The notes under the pieces were generated by a model that did not search any database, was not told the DNA's origin, and saw only the letters and a program-made list of their open reading frames with translations. Positions 8,748-17,792 of a stretch of 64,000 nt of DNA are shown in pieces. A program made the translations under genes and the position numbers. This DNA is from Donghicola sp041224595 (lineage in GTDB: Bacteria; Pseudomonadota; Alphaproteobacteria; Rhodobacterales; Rhodobacteraceae): NCBI RefSeq assembly GCF_041224595.1, contig NZ_JBGFGN010000164.1, positions 62,001 through 126,000 of the forward strand, read 5' to 3'. Each line of letters starts with the position of its first letter. Position 1 is the stretch's first letter.

Positions 8748-9995
8748 TTACACATTCCGAACAAGAGATGCATGGGATTGGACATTCGCCATGTCACCCT
8801 CGCACATCTTTGCAGTTTCGCACCGCTCGATCCCGAGTGTCGCGAGCGCGCGCGCCGCCTCTTCGAAAATATCAGGCGCGCTTCCAGCCAGTGCACTCAG
8901 GACCATCTGCAGCCGCACCTGCACTTCGACAAAACCCGCACCATCCCGCGCAAGAGCGTGAAAGGCGTCTTCAATCAAGTTTTGTCCCGTAATGGGTGGC
9001 ACATGCACTTTATCGCACGCCGGAGCGTCAACGGACACAGGCTTCCAGTGCGACAGGACACGGGCCTGCCGCGAGATGACGTCAATCGCGGTACCGGGAT
9101 CATTCACAGCCGGGGACAATGCGCGCAGCGCGATCTCTGACATCACGACCAATCCAAACCGCGGGTCCTGATCAAAGTTGCGCTCGGGTCCGACCGTCAC
9201 GCCTTCGCGCAGGGTATTCTCTTGCTCCTCGTCTAGTGGCCCGCCTGACACGTAGAGGATCGGGTTCGCAGGATGCACAAATTGACCCGGAGGTTCTGCC
9301 ACCCAAACCTCTCGCTCCTGTTCTTCGACATTTTTTTGCAGGCCTGCTACATCTACGTGCTGCACATATCCCACTTCGACGGGGTAGATTGCACGCGCGT
9401 CAGGCGGGACCGCGCCAAGCCGTGGGACACCGCCTAGACAAGGGTTCTCGACCCGAACCTTGATCGACTGGATCGCCGCACGCTCGACCCGCGCCAGCGT
9501 ATCATTCATCCGACCAAAATTTATCAGATGCGAAATCCAGCGCAGCAGGGCCAAGACAACCGTCGCCACAACGAGCACTGTCGCCACGAACAACAGAAAT
9601 TTGCCATCATCGCTATAAAGCCCTGCCTCGAGCCCGATAATCGCCATCAGACTGAACAAAAACGCACCTAGAAATGTTGCCAGAACATTCTGCGTCGTGG
9701 GGTCTTGCTGTAGCAGCGCCGTCGCCCGAGGCGTGGCGGACGTCGCGGCAGCGGCATAGGCTTGCACTGCGATCGACAGAGAGAAGGTGGTCACCGCCAA
9801 CATTGACGATGCGATGATCTGCAGGACCTCTTCAACCGCCCCGTCGCCTGGATCGAACCGCATATTCTGGGGCACGTACGGCGCAAGCGTGGGCGATACC
9901 ACTGCCGCCAGCACAGCCACCAGACCATACCCAAGAACCCGTACCCAGATTTCCTTGAGCACCTGCCGCAGCTTCCAGAGGTATTTTCCCACCAC
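8748..9995 (-). CDS. DUF2254 family membrane protein
   Basis: Membrane protein of 415 residues of unknown function (DUF2254). Four hydrophobic segments occupy the first half (around residues 20-40, 60-80, 105-125, 135-155). The soluble second half holds family-like segments such as DPRFGLVVMSEIALRALSPAVNDPGTA, from residue about 270. Translation begins at GTG 9995, seven bases behind AGGAG. An overlapping ATG at 10000 is out of frame. A GGAAC-N17-aGTT promoter-like site lies 30-55 bp upstream, which would put it under general stress control. No partner gene is evident. Confidence 0.8.
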   Translation of the reverse strand: MVGKYLWKLRQVLKEIWVRVLGYGLVAVLAAVVSPTLAPYVPQNMRFDPGDGAVEEVLQIIASSMLAVTTFSLSIAVQAYAAAATSATPRATALLQQDPTTQNVLATFLGAFLFSLMAIIGLEAGLYSDDGKFLLFVATVLVVATVVLALLRWISHLINFGRMNDTLARVERAAIQSIKVRVENPCLGGVPRLGAVPPDARAIYPVEVGYVQHVDVAGLQKNVEEQEREVWVAEPPGQFVHPANPILYVSGGPLDEEQENTLREGVTVGPERNFDQDPRFGLVVMSEIALRALSPAVNDPGTAIDVISRQARVLSHWKPVSVDAPACDKVHVPPITGQNLIEDAFHALARDGAGFVEVQVRLQMVLSALAGSAPDIFEEAARALATLGIERCETAKMCEGDMANVQSHASLVRNV

Positions 9996-10024
9996 GGCAT
10001 CTCTCCTTTTTCGGCCAATGAGCC

Positions 10025-10050
10025 AACTCCATCAGAGCCGAAACGGTTCC
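10025..10050 (-). promoter_or_regulatory. candidate general-stress (EcfG-like) promoter of the DUF2254 gene
   Basis: Minus-strand GGAAC (10050-10046), a 17-base spacer, then AGTT (10028-10025). It matches the EcfG class except for the first -10 base. The distance to the GTG start (about 30 bp) leaves room for a short leader with its AGGAG site. Confidence 0.4.
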
Positions 10051-10164
10051 CCGCCCCCCGTAGGAATCTAACCCCTTCGCACAGCGGCAATTGCAATTCT
10101 CTTGGGCTGTCCTGTAACTATATACTCAGGACACAAGACAAGAGCGCCACGGCGCTTCAGAGGG

Positions 10165-10914
10165 ATGGGCACCGCCCAACCCACCGAAATCAGGAGCAAA
10201 GCGATCAGCCATCCAACAAGACGATCATTGGTAGCTACACTCAGCGACGATTTACGCGCGCTGATCCAATCTGGCAGCTACAATCCTGGTGACAAGCTCC
10301 CGAGCGAGGCCCAACTGACCCGCGAACACGCCGTCAGCCGCACCGTCGTACGCGAAGCCATCGCCGCTTTGCGCGCAGACGGTTTGGTCGAGGCGCGACA
10401 AGGCTCCGGCGTCTATATTTTGCCGCCTTCGGAGCAGGTTGCCGCCCCGTTCACGAATATTGATAGTGCACGCCTATCCTCGATGATCGAACTGCTGGAA
10501 CTCCGCACTGCCGTCGAAGTCGAAGCCGCCGGCCTTGCCGCGCAACGCCGAAGCCCCTCCCAAGAAGAAAATATCTTAGACGCGCTGCGCAGTGTGACCC
10601 TACTCAACAATGCCAGCGAACCGTCGACTGAGGCAGATTTCGCCCTGCACCTCGCTATTGCCGAAGCCACGAACAATCCGCGCTTTGGGGAATTTCTTCA
10701 GATGATCGGCCCCAACAGCATCCCGCGGCGTGGATTGGACGCAGCGGACCCGAACGCGGCCTCGAAGCGCTACATCGAGATGATCAACAGCGAGCATGAC
10801 AGCATCGTCACCGCGATTACAAACGGCGACGACGAAGGCGCCCGCGCTGCCATGCGTCAACATCTCAAGGGTAGTCAGCAGCGTTACCGCGCCCTTTTGC
10901 GGGATGCGCTCTAA
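10165..10914 (+). CDS. GntR-family (FadR/FCD subfamily) regulator of the uronate operon
   Basis: Transcription factor of about 249 residues. The winged helix is at about residues 25-85 (PGDKLPSEAQLTREHAVSRT, VVREAIAALRADGLVEARQG). The FCD effector domain fills the rest (LLELRTAVEVEAAGLAA, ADFALHLAIAEATNNPRF) with the Asp/His residues that usually bind metal and effector. It converges with the last gene of the uronate operon, 3 bp apart. Two perfect FadR-type operators (TNGTNNNACNA) lie in front of dctP at the other end of that operon, so it is probably the uronate-responsive repressor. ATG 10165 is chosen because the N-terminal extension from TTG 10102 does not look conserved; no strong ribosome site decides it. 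Confidence 0.85.
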   Translation: MGTAQPTEIRSKAISHPTRRSLVATLSDDLRALIQSGSYNPGDKLPSEAQLTREHAVSRTVVREAIAALRADGLVEARQGSGVYILPPSEQVAAPFTNIDSARLSSMIELLELRTAVEVEAAGLAAQRRSPSQEENILDALRSVTLLNNASEPSTEADFALHLAIAEATNNPRFGEFLQMIGPNSIPRRGLDAADPNAASKRYIEMINSEHDSIVTAITNGDDEGARAAMRQHLKGSQQRYRALLRDAL

Positions 10915-10917
10915 GCT

Positions 10918-11544
10918 CTACAGCCCGAGAAGTTCCCGCGCCGGTTCCACCAGAGCTCGGCCGATAGCAGCAGTGTCTTCTGCGGGCAGATGCACGCCAT
11001 CAATGGCCGAGGTTGTGGCAACCGTTCCCGCATCGAAAAACGCAACGCCAAGGTCCAGCGCCAACTGCTGATACATGGGTGCGAGGCGCTGGGTTTCTGC
11101 CACATCACGCCCACCGCCCGTCACACCATCCGGCCCGATCACGCAGGGCGGCGGAGAGACGAGCAACACCTTGGGCGCTTGCCCGATGCCGTCATAGGGG
11201 TGCGTGCGAATGATCTGCGCCAGACGCTTCATCCCCGCCGTTGCGCCCTCGGCGCGGCCACAGATCGTGGGCTTCAGGTCGTTAGTCCCAAGCATCACGA
11301 TCACCAAATCCAGCGGGCTATGGGACTGCAGTAGGATTGGCAGCACCTTGGCGCCGTTGCGGCAACAGGGACCGGAGTGATCGTCGAACACAGTGGTGCG
11401 GCCACCGAGGCCTTCGGAAATCACTTCGACCCCGAGTTCCCGTTCTAGTACGTTTGGCCACAGGAACTCTGCGGGATGGCGGGTACCATCTTCGGGCTTG
11501 TGGCCCCATGTTAGGCTGTCACCAAAGGCAAGAATGCGGGTCAT
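10918..11544 (-). CDS. SGNH/GDSL-family hydrolase (arylesterase-like)
   Basis: Hydrolase of 208 residues with the four SGNH blocks: AFGDSLTWGHKP (nucleophile Ser), the Gly block in EGLGGRTTVFDDH, MLGTNDLK (Asn), and DGVHL near the C-terminus (Asp-x-x-His). No signal peptide is seen, so it is cytoplasmic. It is the last gene of the uronate operon and shares ATGA with kdgK. A role in removing an acyl group from, or opening a lactone of, an imported sugar acid is an inference from context. Confidence 0.82.
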   Translation of the reverse strand: MTRILAFGDSLTWGHKPEDGTRHPAEFLWPNVLERELGVEVISEGLGGRTTVFDDHSGPCCRNGAKVLPILLQSHSPLDLVIVMLGTNDLKPTICGRAEGATAGMKRLAQIIRTHPYDGIGQAPKVLLVSPPPCVIGPDGVTGGGRDVAETQRLAPMYQQLALDLGVAFFDAGTVATTSAIDGVHLPAEDTAAIGRALVEPARELLGL

Positions 11545-12437
11545 GCCGCGTCCTTTGCGATCTGGTCCATGGGCATGAGCGCCCCTTTGTGTCCAATCAC
11601 CTGCTTAGCGATCCCGTGGGCATAACGCGCCGCTTCGGGTGCGGGTACGCCCTGTAAGCGGGCACTAAAATACGCACCATTAAAGCTGTCGCCCGCGCCA
11701 GTGGTATCCACGGGCTGCGCCTTGGGACCGGGTTCGATCAGGTGGGTTTCGCCGTCCGCCAGCACAAGCATGTCGCCACCGCCGTTCTTGACCACGATTT
11801 CGGTCGCGCCCGCATCCGCGTAGCGCTGCAATGTCGCCTGAGGGTCCGCGTCCCCGAAATAATCCGCTTCATCCTCATAGCTCGGCAGGGCAATCTCACT
11901 GACCCGCGCAGCCTGCATGATGGCCTCGCACATCGTCTGGGTGTCTGGCCACAGGCGCGGGCGCAGGTTGGGATCAAAAGCGACTCGTTGCCCCTGCAGA
12001 GCCTCGAGCAAAGCGGCGCGGCGATCAGCGGTCAGAATGCCCAAGGTGATCCCCGAGAAGTACACCAGATCAGCCCCGTCCACCGCCGCGGCCAAAGCCG
12101 CTGGATCATCGGCCAGACAGCGCGCCGCCGCCTGATCGCGCCAGTAGGTAAAGCTGCGCTCACCGTCCTTCAGCGTGATCATATACAGGCCCGCCACGCG
12201 GGTCGGATGGCGCATCACGTATTCGGTGCCGATGCCCCCTGCCCCCATGAAATCCAGCATCTGCTGCGACACCGGATCGGTGCCCACGCAGGTCACGTAA
12301 TCCACTGATCCGGCGGGCAAAGTCGCCCGTGCGTACCAAGCCGTGTTAAACGTGTCCCCTGCAAAACCCGAACGCCAGAGGTTCGCTCCGGCGCCCGACA
12401 GCTCAATCATACATTCCCCGATAGAAACCAGTCTCAT
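11541..12437 (-). CDS. kdgK: 2-dehydro-3-deoxygluconate kinase (PfkB family)
   Basis: Ribokinase/PfkB-type kinase of 298 residues, starting RLVSIGECMIEL. The catalytic loop and anion hole are DTTGAGDSFNGAYFSA, and DPNLRPRLW is characteristic of KDG kinases. It should phosphorylate 2-keto-3-deoxygluconate. It lies 3 bp behind the lactone isomerase gene and overlaps the SGNH gene by 4 bp. The other operon genes encode an oxidative route that does not produce KDG, so this kinase may serve a joining route such as unsaturated or alginate-derived uronates. Confidence 0.82.
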   Translation of the reverse strand: MRLVSIGECMIELSGAGANLWRSGFAGDTFNTAWYARATLPAGSVDYVTCVGTDPVSQQMLDFMGAGGIGTEYVMRHPTRVAGLYMITLKDGERSFTYWRDQAAARCLADDPAALAAAVDGADLVYFSGITLGILTADRRAALLEALQGQRVAFDPNLRPRLWPDTQTMCEAIMQAARVSEIALPSYEDEADYFGDADPQATLQRYADAGATEIVVKNGGGDMLVLADGETHLIEPGPKAQPVDTTGAGDSFNGAYFSARLQGVPAPEAARYAHGIAKQVIGHKGALMPMDQIAKDAA

Positions 12438-12440
12438 GCC

Positions 12441-13307
12441 TCACTCCCATTTGGGAAAACCGTAAAGCTCCTGAGGGTTTTCTACCAGTGCCAACTGCAA
12501 GGATTTCTCGTCTGGCAGCCAAGACAGAACTGTATCGGTCAAGTCAGCGTCATCGGGGTAATCTTCGGTCTTTTTCGCCAGATTATGCGGCCAGTTGGTG
12601 CCCCAGATGACGCGTTCGGGAGCATAGGCAGCGATGTCCCGAGCGACTTCGGCGATATCGGGGTAGTCGGGGCCACCGACCAGCGTCGCCTCATAGCAGC
12701 CCGCGAACTTGAACCAGACATTGCCCGTGTCAATCAAGCGCTTGATCGCGTCCACATGGGTGGGAGTGACGCCGCCGAAAATCTTGCCGTGATGGTCTAG
12801 AACCCAACGGGATTTCAGTGCCTTCAGACGCGGCTCCAGATCGGGCAAGGCGGTGCCGTCGAACTGCACGGCGGTCATCCAACCCGCATCGGCAGCCTGG
12901 GCATCGACGGCCTCTAGCTGCTCCAGGCCCACAGCTCCACCGGGCAGATCCATGATCCGCGCGCCGACGATACCAGCTTCTGTCAGGCGCTCCATTTCGG
13001 CGTCCGAGGTTTCCTTGCTGATCACCGCCACACCACGACCCAGATCGCCCATCTCGGCCACGCAGGCCAAAAGACATGCGTTGTCCGCTTGATGGGCGTT
13101 TCCTTGGGTGATCACCACGCGGTCGATCCCGAGCCATTCCATCGCGCGGCGGTACATGTCAGGGGTCGGAAGGGGCGCGGGTGGCAGGCCCGGCCCGCCA
13201 TCCACCGCCGGATACCCCGGCACGTACATGTGCATCTGGGTGTCGATGGTGCCGCGCGGCAGGATGGTTTTCGGCGGCTCGCCGGTTAGTTTGCGGTCAA
13301 TCATCAC
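12441..13307 (-). CDS. gli: D-galactarolactone isomerase-like amidohydrolase
   Basis: Amidohydrolase-superfamily (COG3618 type) TIM-barrel enzyme of 288 residues. Early metal-site residues appear in DTQMHMY, the central His in WVLDHHGKIFG, and the late Asn/His segment in VIWGTNWPHNL. In Agrobacterium the homologue Gli converts D-galactaro-1,5-lactone, the product of uronate dehydrogenase, into the 1,4-lactone used by Gci. Here the gene overlaps gci by 4 bp in an operon that also contains udh and kdgD, so the same role is likely. A general lactonase activity is the alternative. Confidence 0.82.
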   Translation of the reverse strand: MMIDRKLTGEPPKTILPRGTIDTQMHMYVPGYPAVDGGPGLPPAPLPTPDMYRRAMEWLGIDRVVITQGNAHQADNACLLACVAEMGDLGRGVAVISKETSDAEMERLTEAGIVGARIMDLPGGAVGLEQLEAVDAQAADAGWMTAVQFDGTALPDLEPRLKALKSRWVLDHHGKIFGGVTPTHVDAIKRLIDTGNVWFKFAGCYEATLVGGPDYPDIAEVARDIAAYAPERVIWGTNWPHNLAKKTEDYPDDADLTDTVLSWLPDEKSLQLALVENPQELYGFPKWE

Positions 13308-14440
13308 GCATCCTTCATGGCAAATTCACGCAGCGCGTCGCGGTTGATCTCGATCCCCAAGCCGGGTGCGTTCGGGATCTGGACGACGCCGTTCTGGTGT
13401 TCAATCGGAGTGGTCAAAACAGCCTGACGGAAGGGGTTGTGGGTCCGGTCGAACTCCATGATCGGATCGACGGGATTGGGGCGCACGGGGCTGGGGATCT
13501 GCGTCGCCATCCACTGTAGCGCCGCCGCAATCTGCACGCCCGTGCCCCAGACGTGCGGCACCAGACGGATGCCGCTGGTCGCCGCCATATCGGCCACGCG
13601 CCGCATCTCGGTAAAGCCGCCCACCCCGCAAAGGTCAGGCTGCGCGATATCCACCAGACGCTTGGCAAACGGCTCGGCAAAGCCCCAACGGGTGTGCCAT
13701 GTCTCGCCCCCTGCCACGGGGATCGGTTGGCGGGCGCGCACATCGGCATAGGCCCCCAGCTGTTCGGGGACGACAGGCTCTTCGAACCAGTCGATTTCAT
13801 AGTCGGCGGCCTTGTTCCCCAGACGCACCGCATCCACCACGTCATACCCGTGGTTGGCGTCGATCATCAGGCGCATGTCGTCGCCCATCACGTCGCGCAC
13901 GGCACGGATGACGCGCAGATCCTCGTCTACGTCAAAGCCGATCTTGATCTTGGCGGCGTGGAAACCGGCAGCCTTGTGAGCGGCCATTTCACTGGCGTTA
14001 TCCTCGACCCGATCCACGCCGTCGCGTTTGAAGCTGCCGGTGGCATAGGCGCGAACGCTCTCGCGGAAGCGGCCCCCCAGCAGCATGGACACGGACTGGC
14101 CCAGCACCTTGCCCTTGATATCCCACAGGGCGACATCAATGCCGGACAAGGCTGTGACCGCCAGCCCGCGCTGACCCTGATCGCGCAGCGCATTATAGCA
14201 AGTGGCCCAGATTTTCTCGGTCTCCATGGGATTCTGACCGATTAGCCAGCCCTTGTAGGCCGCGACGACCGACGCGTTGGGGCGCGCTGGCCCCAAACAT
14301 TCGCCCCACCCGATGGTGCCATCGTCGCAGATGACCTCCACCAGCACGTGGGCGCGGCGGTCGAACCGCATCGAGGCGCTCTCGAACGGCGTCTCGAGTC
14401 GGTATTCCAACAGGTGGGTGCGAACGTCGGTGATCTTCAT
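13304..14440 (-). CDS. gci: D-galactarolactone cycloisomerase (enolase superfamily)
   Basis: Opens D-galactaro- or D-glucaro-1,4-lactone to 3-deoxy-2-keto-hexarate. The 378 residues equal the length of Agrobacterium Gci. Recognisable parts are the capping segment FESASMRFDRRAHVLVE, the KxK base motif CKIKIG-like (AAKIKIGFD), metal ligands in MIDANHGY, WFEEPVVPEQL and VAGGETWH, the PHVWGTGVQ loop, and a C-terminal EFDRTHNPFRQAVL typical of this group. The stop overlaps the next start as ATGA. This is one of the firmest assignments in the operon. Confidence 0.92.
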   Translation of the reverse strand: MKITDVRTHLLEYRLETPFESASMRFDRRAHVLVEVICDDGTIGWGECLGPARPNASVVAAYKGWLIGQNPMETEKIWATCYNALRDQGQRGLAVTALSGIDVALWDIKGKVLGQSVSMLLGGRFRESVRAYATGSFKRDGVDRVEDNASEMAAHKAAGFHAAKIKIGFDVDEDLRVIRAVRDVMGDDMRLMIDANHGYDVVDAVRLGNKAADYEIDWFEEPVVPEQLGAYADVRARQPIPVAGGETWHTRWGFAEPFAKRLVDIAQPDLCGVGGFTEMRRVADMAATSGIRLVPHVWGTGVQIAAALQWMATQIPSPVRPNPVDPIMEFDRTHNPFRQAVLTTPIEHQNGVVQIPNAPGLGIEINRDALREFAMKDA

Positions 14441-14448
14441 TTTGGACC

Positions 14449-15354
14449 TCAGACGGGGTTGGCGTCGATGATCTGCTGCAGGATCTGCTCTTCTTCGGGG
14501 GTCAGGTCCGACAAGGGCGACCGCACGGTGCCCGCGTCAAAGCCAACCAGGCGGACACCCGCTTTGATCGCCGAAACAGCATACCCCTTGCGGCGCGAAC
14601 GCAGGTCCATGAACGGATAGAAGAAGCCTTTCAGGATGTCTTCGCAAGTGGCGCGATCCCCGGCCCGCAGCGCGTTGTAGAACTTGTTCGCCAGCGCGGG
14701 TACAAAGTTGAACACGGCCGAGGAATAGGTGGTGAACCCGGCACCCAGATAGGCCTCGGCAAACAGCTCTGCGGTGGGCATACCCCCCAGATAGGTCAGA
14801 CGGTCGCCCATCTTGGCCGTGATCTGGCGGACCAGACCGATATCGCCAGTGCCATCCTTGAAGCCAATCAGGTTGGGGCATTCATCACACAGGCGCGCAA
14901 GGGTATCGGGCTGCAGCACCGCATTGTCACGGTTGTAAACCATCACGCCGAAATCGACCGACTGGCAGACTTTCTTGACGTGTTCAAACAGGCCCTCTTG
15001 GGGGGCGTCGATCAGATAGTGGGGCAGCAAAAGGATGCCATCCGCGCCGACCTTCTGCACGGACTGAGCAATCTCGACCGCCATTTCGGTGCCATAGCCG
15101 CAACCAGACACGATAGCGGTTTTGCCTGCGCTTTCCTTGGCCGCCTGCACGATGGTCGGGATTTCCGATGGGGTCAGCGAAAAAAATTCGCCCGTGCCGC
15201 CCGCCGCGAACAGAACCGGTGCATCAAAGCCCGCGAGCCAGTCGATATGCTTCTGGTAGCTGTCCTGCTGGAACGCACCGTTGCCGTCGAAATGGGTCAC
15301 GGGGAACGATAGCAGTCCCGAACCAAGGGCTGCTTTGATCTCGTTGGGGGTCAT
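14449..15354 (-). CDS. kdgD: 5-dehydro-4-deoxyglucarate dehydratase
   Basis: Dihydrodipicolinate synthase-family aldolase fold of 301 residues. It decarboxylates and dehydrates 5-keto-4-deoxy-D-glucarate to 2-ketoglutaric semialdehyde. The start (LGSGLLSFPVTHFD) and FAAGGTGEFFSLTPSE are KdgD hallmarks. The Schiff-base Lys lies in LIGFKDGTGDIG and the active-site Tyr in VMVYNRDNA. AAGGAG precedes the ATG. It stands between gci and the semialdehyde dehydrogenase, matching the order of the reactions. Confidence 0.93.
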   Translation of the reverse strand: MTPNEIKAALGSGLLSFPVTHFDGNGAFQQDSYQKHIDWLAGFDAPVLFAAGGTGEFFSLTPSEIPTIVQAAKESAGKTAIVSGCGYGTEMAVEIAQSVQKVGADGILLLPHYLIDAPQEGLFEHVKKVCQSVDFGVMVYNRDNAVLQPDTLARLCDECPNLIGFKDGTGDIGLVRQITAKMGDRLTYLGGMPTAELFAEAYLGAGFTTYSSAVFNFVPALANKFYNALRAGDRATCEDILKGFFYPFMDLRSRRKGYAVSAIKAGVRLVGFDAGTVRSPLSDLTPEEEQILQQIIDANPV

Positions 15355-15376
15355 TTTCTAGTCTCCTTGGATGGTC

Positions 15377-16891
15377 TTACGCCAAATCGTCCGGCAGGAT
15401 CGACGCGGGGATGTTCTGGTAGCACACGGGGCGCAGGAATCGGCGGATGGACAGGGTGCCCACGCTGGTGGCGCCAAAGTTTGTCGACGCCGGATAGGGC
15501 CCGCCGTGAACCATGCTGTCGCAAACCTCGACCCCTGTGGGGAAGCCGTTGGCCAGCACCCGGCCTGCCTTGCGCTCGAGCACCGGCAGCAGACGGCGCG
15601 CCAGAGTGGCATCGCTATCGTCCATGTGCAGGGTCGCGGTCAGCTGGCCGACGAACGACTTCGCGACTTCGATCATCTGGGCTTCGTCCTTGGCCACGAC
15701 CACCAGACTGAGCGGGCCAAAGACTTCTTCGCTCAGGGCGTGGTTGCCGATCCAGTCATCGGCAGAAACGCGGAACAGGAACGGCTTGGCTTCGCGGGTG
15801 TCGCACATGGATGTCAGCATGTCCTGCACCCCGGCCGCGCCCTGCATCTTGGCCGCGCCATCGCGGTAGGCCGCCGCGATCCCGTCGGTCAGCATGACCT
15901 GCGCGCCGCTCTCGGACAGCGCCGCGCGCGCCGCTTCAGCGAACGCCTCGCCTTCGGAACCCTCAAGCACCACCGCGATCCCGGGGTTGGTGCAGAACTG
16001 CCCCGCGCCCATGGTCAGCGATCCGGCCCACGCCTCGCCCAAAGCGGCCCCACGCGCCGCCACAGCCGAGGGCAGCATGAACATCGGGTTTACAGACCCA
16101 AGCTCGCCAAAGAACGGAATGGGTTCGTCCCGCTGCGCGCACAGGTCGAACAGCGCGCGGCCGCCGCCGAGCGATCCGGTAAAGCCAACCGCCTTGATCA
16201 GCGGGTGCTGCACCAAAGCCTGCCCCACATCGCGCTTGCCGCCTTGGATCAGGCTGAACACACCCTTGGGCATGCCGCACTTTTCCACCGCCGCCGCAAT
16301 GGCCTCGGCCACAATCTCGCCGGTGCCGGGATGCGCGCCATGGCCTTTGACCACAACAGGACAGCCCGCCGCCAAAGCCGCTGCCGTATCGCCGCCCGCC
16401 GTGCTGAAGGCCAAAGGAAAGTTCGAGGCCCCGAACACCGCCACTGGCCCGATGGGCCGCTGCATCATCCGCAGGTCCGGACGGGGCAAAGGCGCCCGAT
16501 CCGGCAGAGCCTCATCATACCGGCGGTCCAGATAGTCCCCTGCGCGAATATGGCTGGCAAACAAACGGATCTGTCCAACAGTCCGACCGCGCTCGCCCAC
16601 CAGACGCGCCTCGGGCAGGCCAGTCTCAGCACACCCAATCTCGGTGATCGCCTCGCCGCGCGCATCAATCTCGTCGGCGATCGCTTCCAAAAACTGCGCG
16701 CGCGTCTCGCGGCTGGAATAGCCATACTCCCAGAACGCCTCTTCGGCGGCCTGACACGCCTGATCCACCAGCTCGGGCGTACCAACGCTGAACGCGAACG
16801 CAGCGCCGCTCACCGGCTCGTTCTTAAACGTCGCGTCGCCCGCAACCCACTCACCGGCCACCAAATGCTTGCCGTGCGGTTCAAATCCCAT
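15377..16891 (-). CDS. 2,5-dioxovalerate (alpha-ketoglutaric semialdehyde) dehydrogenase
   Basis: NAD(P)-dependent aldehyde dehydrogenase of 504 residues, of the KGSADH type found with aldarate pathways. It oxidises ketoglutaric semialdehyde to 2-oxoglutarate and so delivers uronate carbon to the TCA cycle. Visible are the cofactor segment VAVFGASNFPLAFS, the catalytic Glu in FFGELGSVNP, and the catalytic Cys in GAGQFCTNPG. It follows udh after about 100 bp that contain a small GC-rich hairpin, and precedes kdgD. Confidence 0.92.
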   Translation of the reverse strand: MGFEPHGKHLVAGEWVAGDATFKNEPVSGAAFAFSVGTPELVDQACQAAEEAFWEYGYSSRETRAQFLEAIADEIDARGEAITEIGCAETGLPEARLVGERGRTVGQIRLFASHIRAGDYLDRRYDEALPDRAPLPRPDLRMMQRPIGPVAVFGASNFPLAFSTAGGDTAAALAAGCPVVVKGHGAHPGTGEIVAEAIAAAVEKCGMPKGVFSLIQGGKRDVGQALVQHPLIKAVGFTGSLGGGRALFDLCAQRDEPIPFFGELGSVNPMFMLPSAVAARGAALGEAWAGSLTMGAGQFCTNPGIAVVLEGSEGEAFAEAARAALSESGAQVMLTDGIAAAYRDGAAKMQGAAGVQDMLTSMCDTREAKPFLFRVSADDWIGNHALSEEVFGPLSLVVVAKDEAQMIEVAKSFVGQLTATLHMDDSDATLARRLLPVLERKAGRVLANGFPTGVEVCDSMVHGGPYPASTNFGATSVGTLSIRRFLRPVCYQNIPASILPDDLA

Positions 16892-16956
16892 CTCTCATCT
16901 CCTCTGCGCTCCAAGCCATCCCAACAGCCAAACCACAAAGCGCTCCTGTCTTCTTT

Positions 16957-16982
16957 TTGCTCAAAATACTCCCGCCGGAGGC
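16957..16982 (-). terminator. weak GC-rich hairpin after udh (attenuator or REP-like element)
   Basis: Just after the udh stop, the minus strand carries CCGCC-TCC-GGCGG followed by AGTATTTT. The stem is short and the T-run poor, so it may only partly stop transcription, or it may be a dispersed GC-rich intergenic element. Only one copy is present in this window. Confidence 0.3.
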
Positions 16983-16992
16983 GGAAGCGGCC

Positions 16993-17787
16993 TCAGTCAC
17001 GATGCACAGGTTCTGCCGTAAACATCCCGCCTTGCCACAGGACATCTGGCGCGTCGGCGGCCTTGCGGGGCTGCTGCTCAATCTCTTCGCGGAACACTTC
17101 ACTGTCGTCCTTGGGCTTCCACCCCAGCCATCCCAGATGGCTGTTATCCCACCATCCGCAGGTATTGTCCGACGCGCCCCAGATGATCGGGCAGCCCAGT
17201 TTCGGCACTGCAAACACCCGCTCCATCAGTGACACGAAATCATCATAGCTCAGCCACGTTGCCATCATCCGGCGATCCTTGGGCTTTTCAAAGCACGAGC
17301 CGATGCGCAGCAGCGCCGTCTCTTGGCCGAACTTCGAGTGATACATGCTGGCAACAGCTTCGCCAAATACCTTGGAGATACCATACCACCCATCAGGCCG
17401 CGTGGGCATGTCTGCGGTCAGGCGCTGGTCCTGCGGGTAGTAGCCAATCGTATGGTTGGAACTCGCAAACACGATCCGCGGCTTGCCGTTCGCGCGCGCC
17501 GCCTCGTACAGGTTATAGAGACCACGAATGTTAGCCGCCTCGATCAGGTCATAGGACTTCTCGACCGACACACCACCCAAGTGGATGATCCCGTCACAAT
17601 CCTTGACCAATTCAAAGACCGCGGCTTCGTCTGCCAGATCGCAGACCACATGCTCTTCGTTGGCAGCAGCCTCTCCCATCGGCACGACGTCAGACAAACG
17701 CAGGATGTTGGCCATATGCGCCAGACGGGTGCGGCACATGGTGCCCAATCCGCCCGCAGCGCCAGTGATCAATAGTCGTTTCATCAT
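16993..17787 (-). CDS. udh: uronate dehydrogenase
   Basis: NAD-dependent short-chain dehydrogenase (extended SDR) of about 264 residues that oxidises D-galacturonate or D-glucuronate to the aldaro-1,5-lactone, the entry step of the pathway. The N-terminus is the Rossmann motif KRLLITGAAGGLG. IHLGGVSVEK, FASSNHTIGYYP (catalytic Ser), YGISK (catalytic Tyr and Lys) and WWDNSHLGWLGWKPKD are typical of Agrobacterium Udh. The reading frame extends farther upstream, but ATG 17787 (or 17784) is the only start compatible with the Rossmann fold. It starts 5 bp after dctM. Confidence 0.94.
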   Translation of the reverse strand: MMKRLLITGAAGGLGTMCRTRLAHMANILRLSDVVPMGEAAANEEHVVCDLADEAAVFELVKDCDGIIHLGGVSVEKSYDLIEAANIRGLYNLYEAARANGKPRIVFASSNHTIGYYPQDQRLTADMPTRPDGWYGISKVFGEAVASMYHSKFGQETALLRIGSCFEKPKDRRMMATWLSYDDFVSLMERVFAVPKLGCPIIWGASDNTCGWWDNSHLGWLGWKPKDDSEVFREEIEQQPRKAADAPDVLWQGGMFTAEPVHRD

Positions 17788-17792
17788 GAAAA

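Noticed and set aside
15371..17248. A 625-codon plus-strand frame opposite the semialdehyde dehydrogenase and udh
   Set aside because: It crosses two complete minus-strand enzymes with intact catalytic residues and looks like GC-bias shadow sequence.
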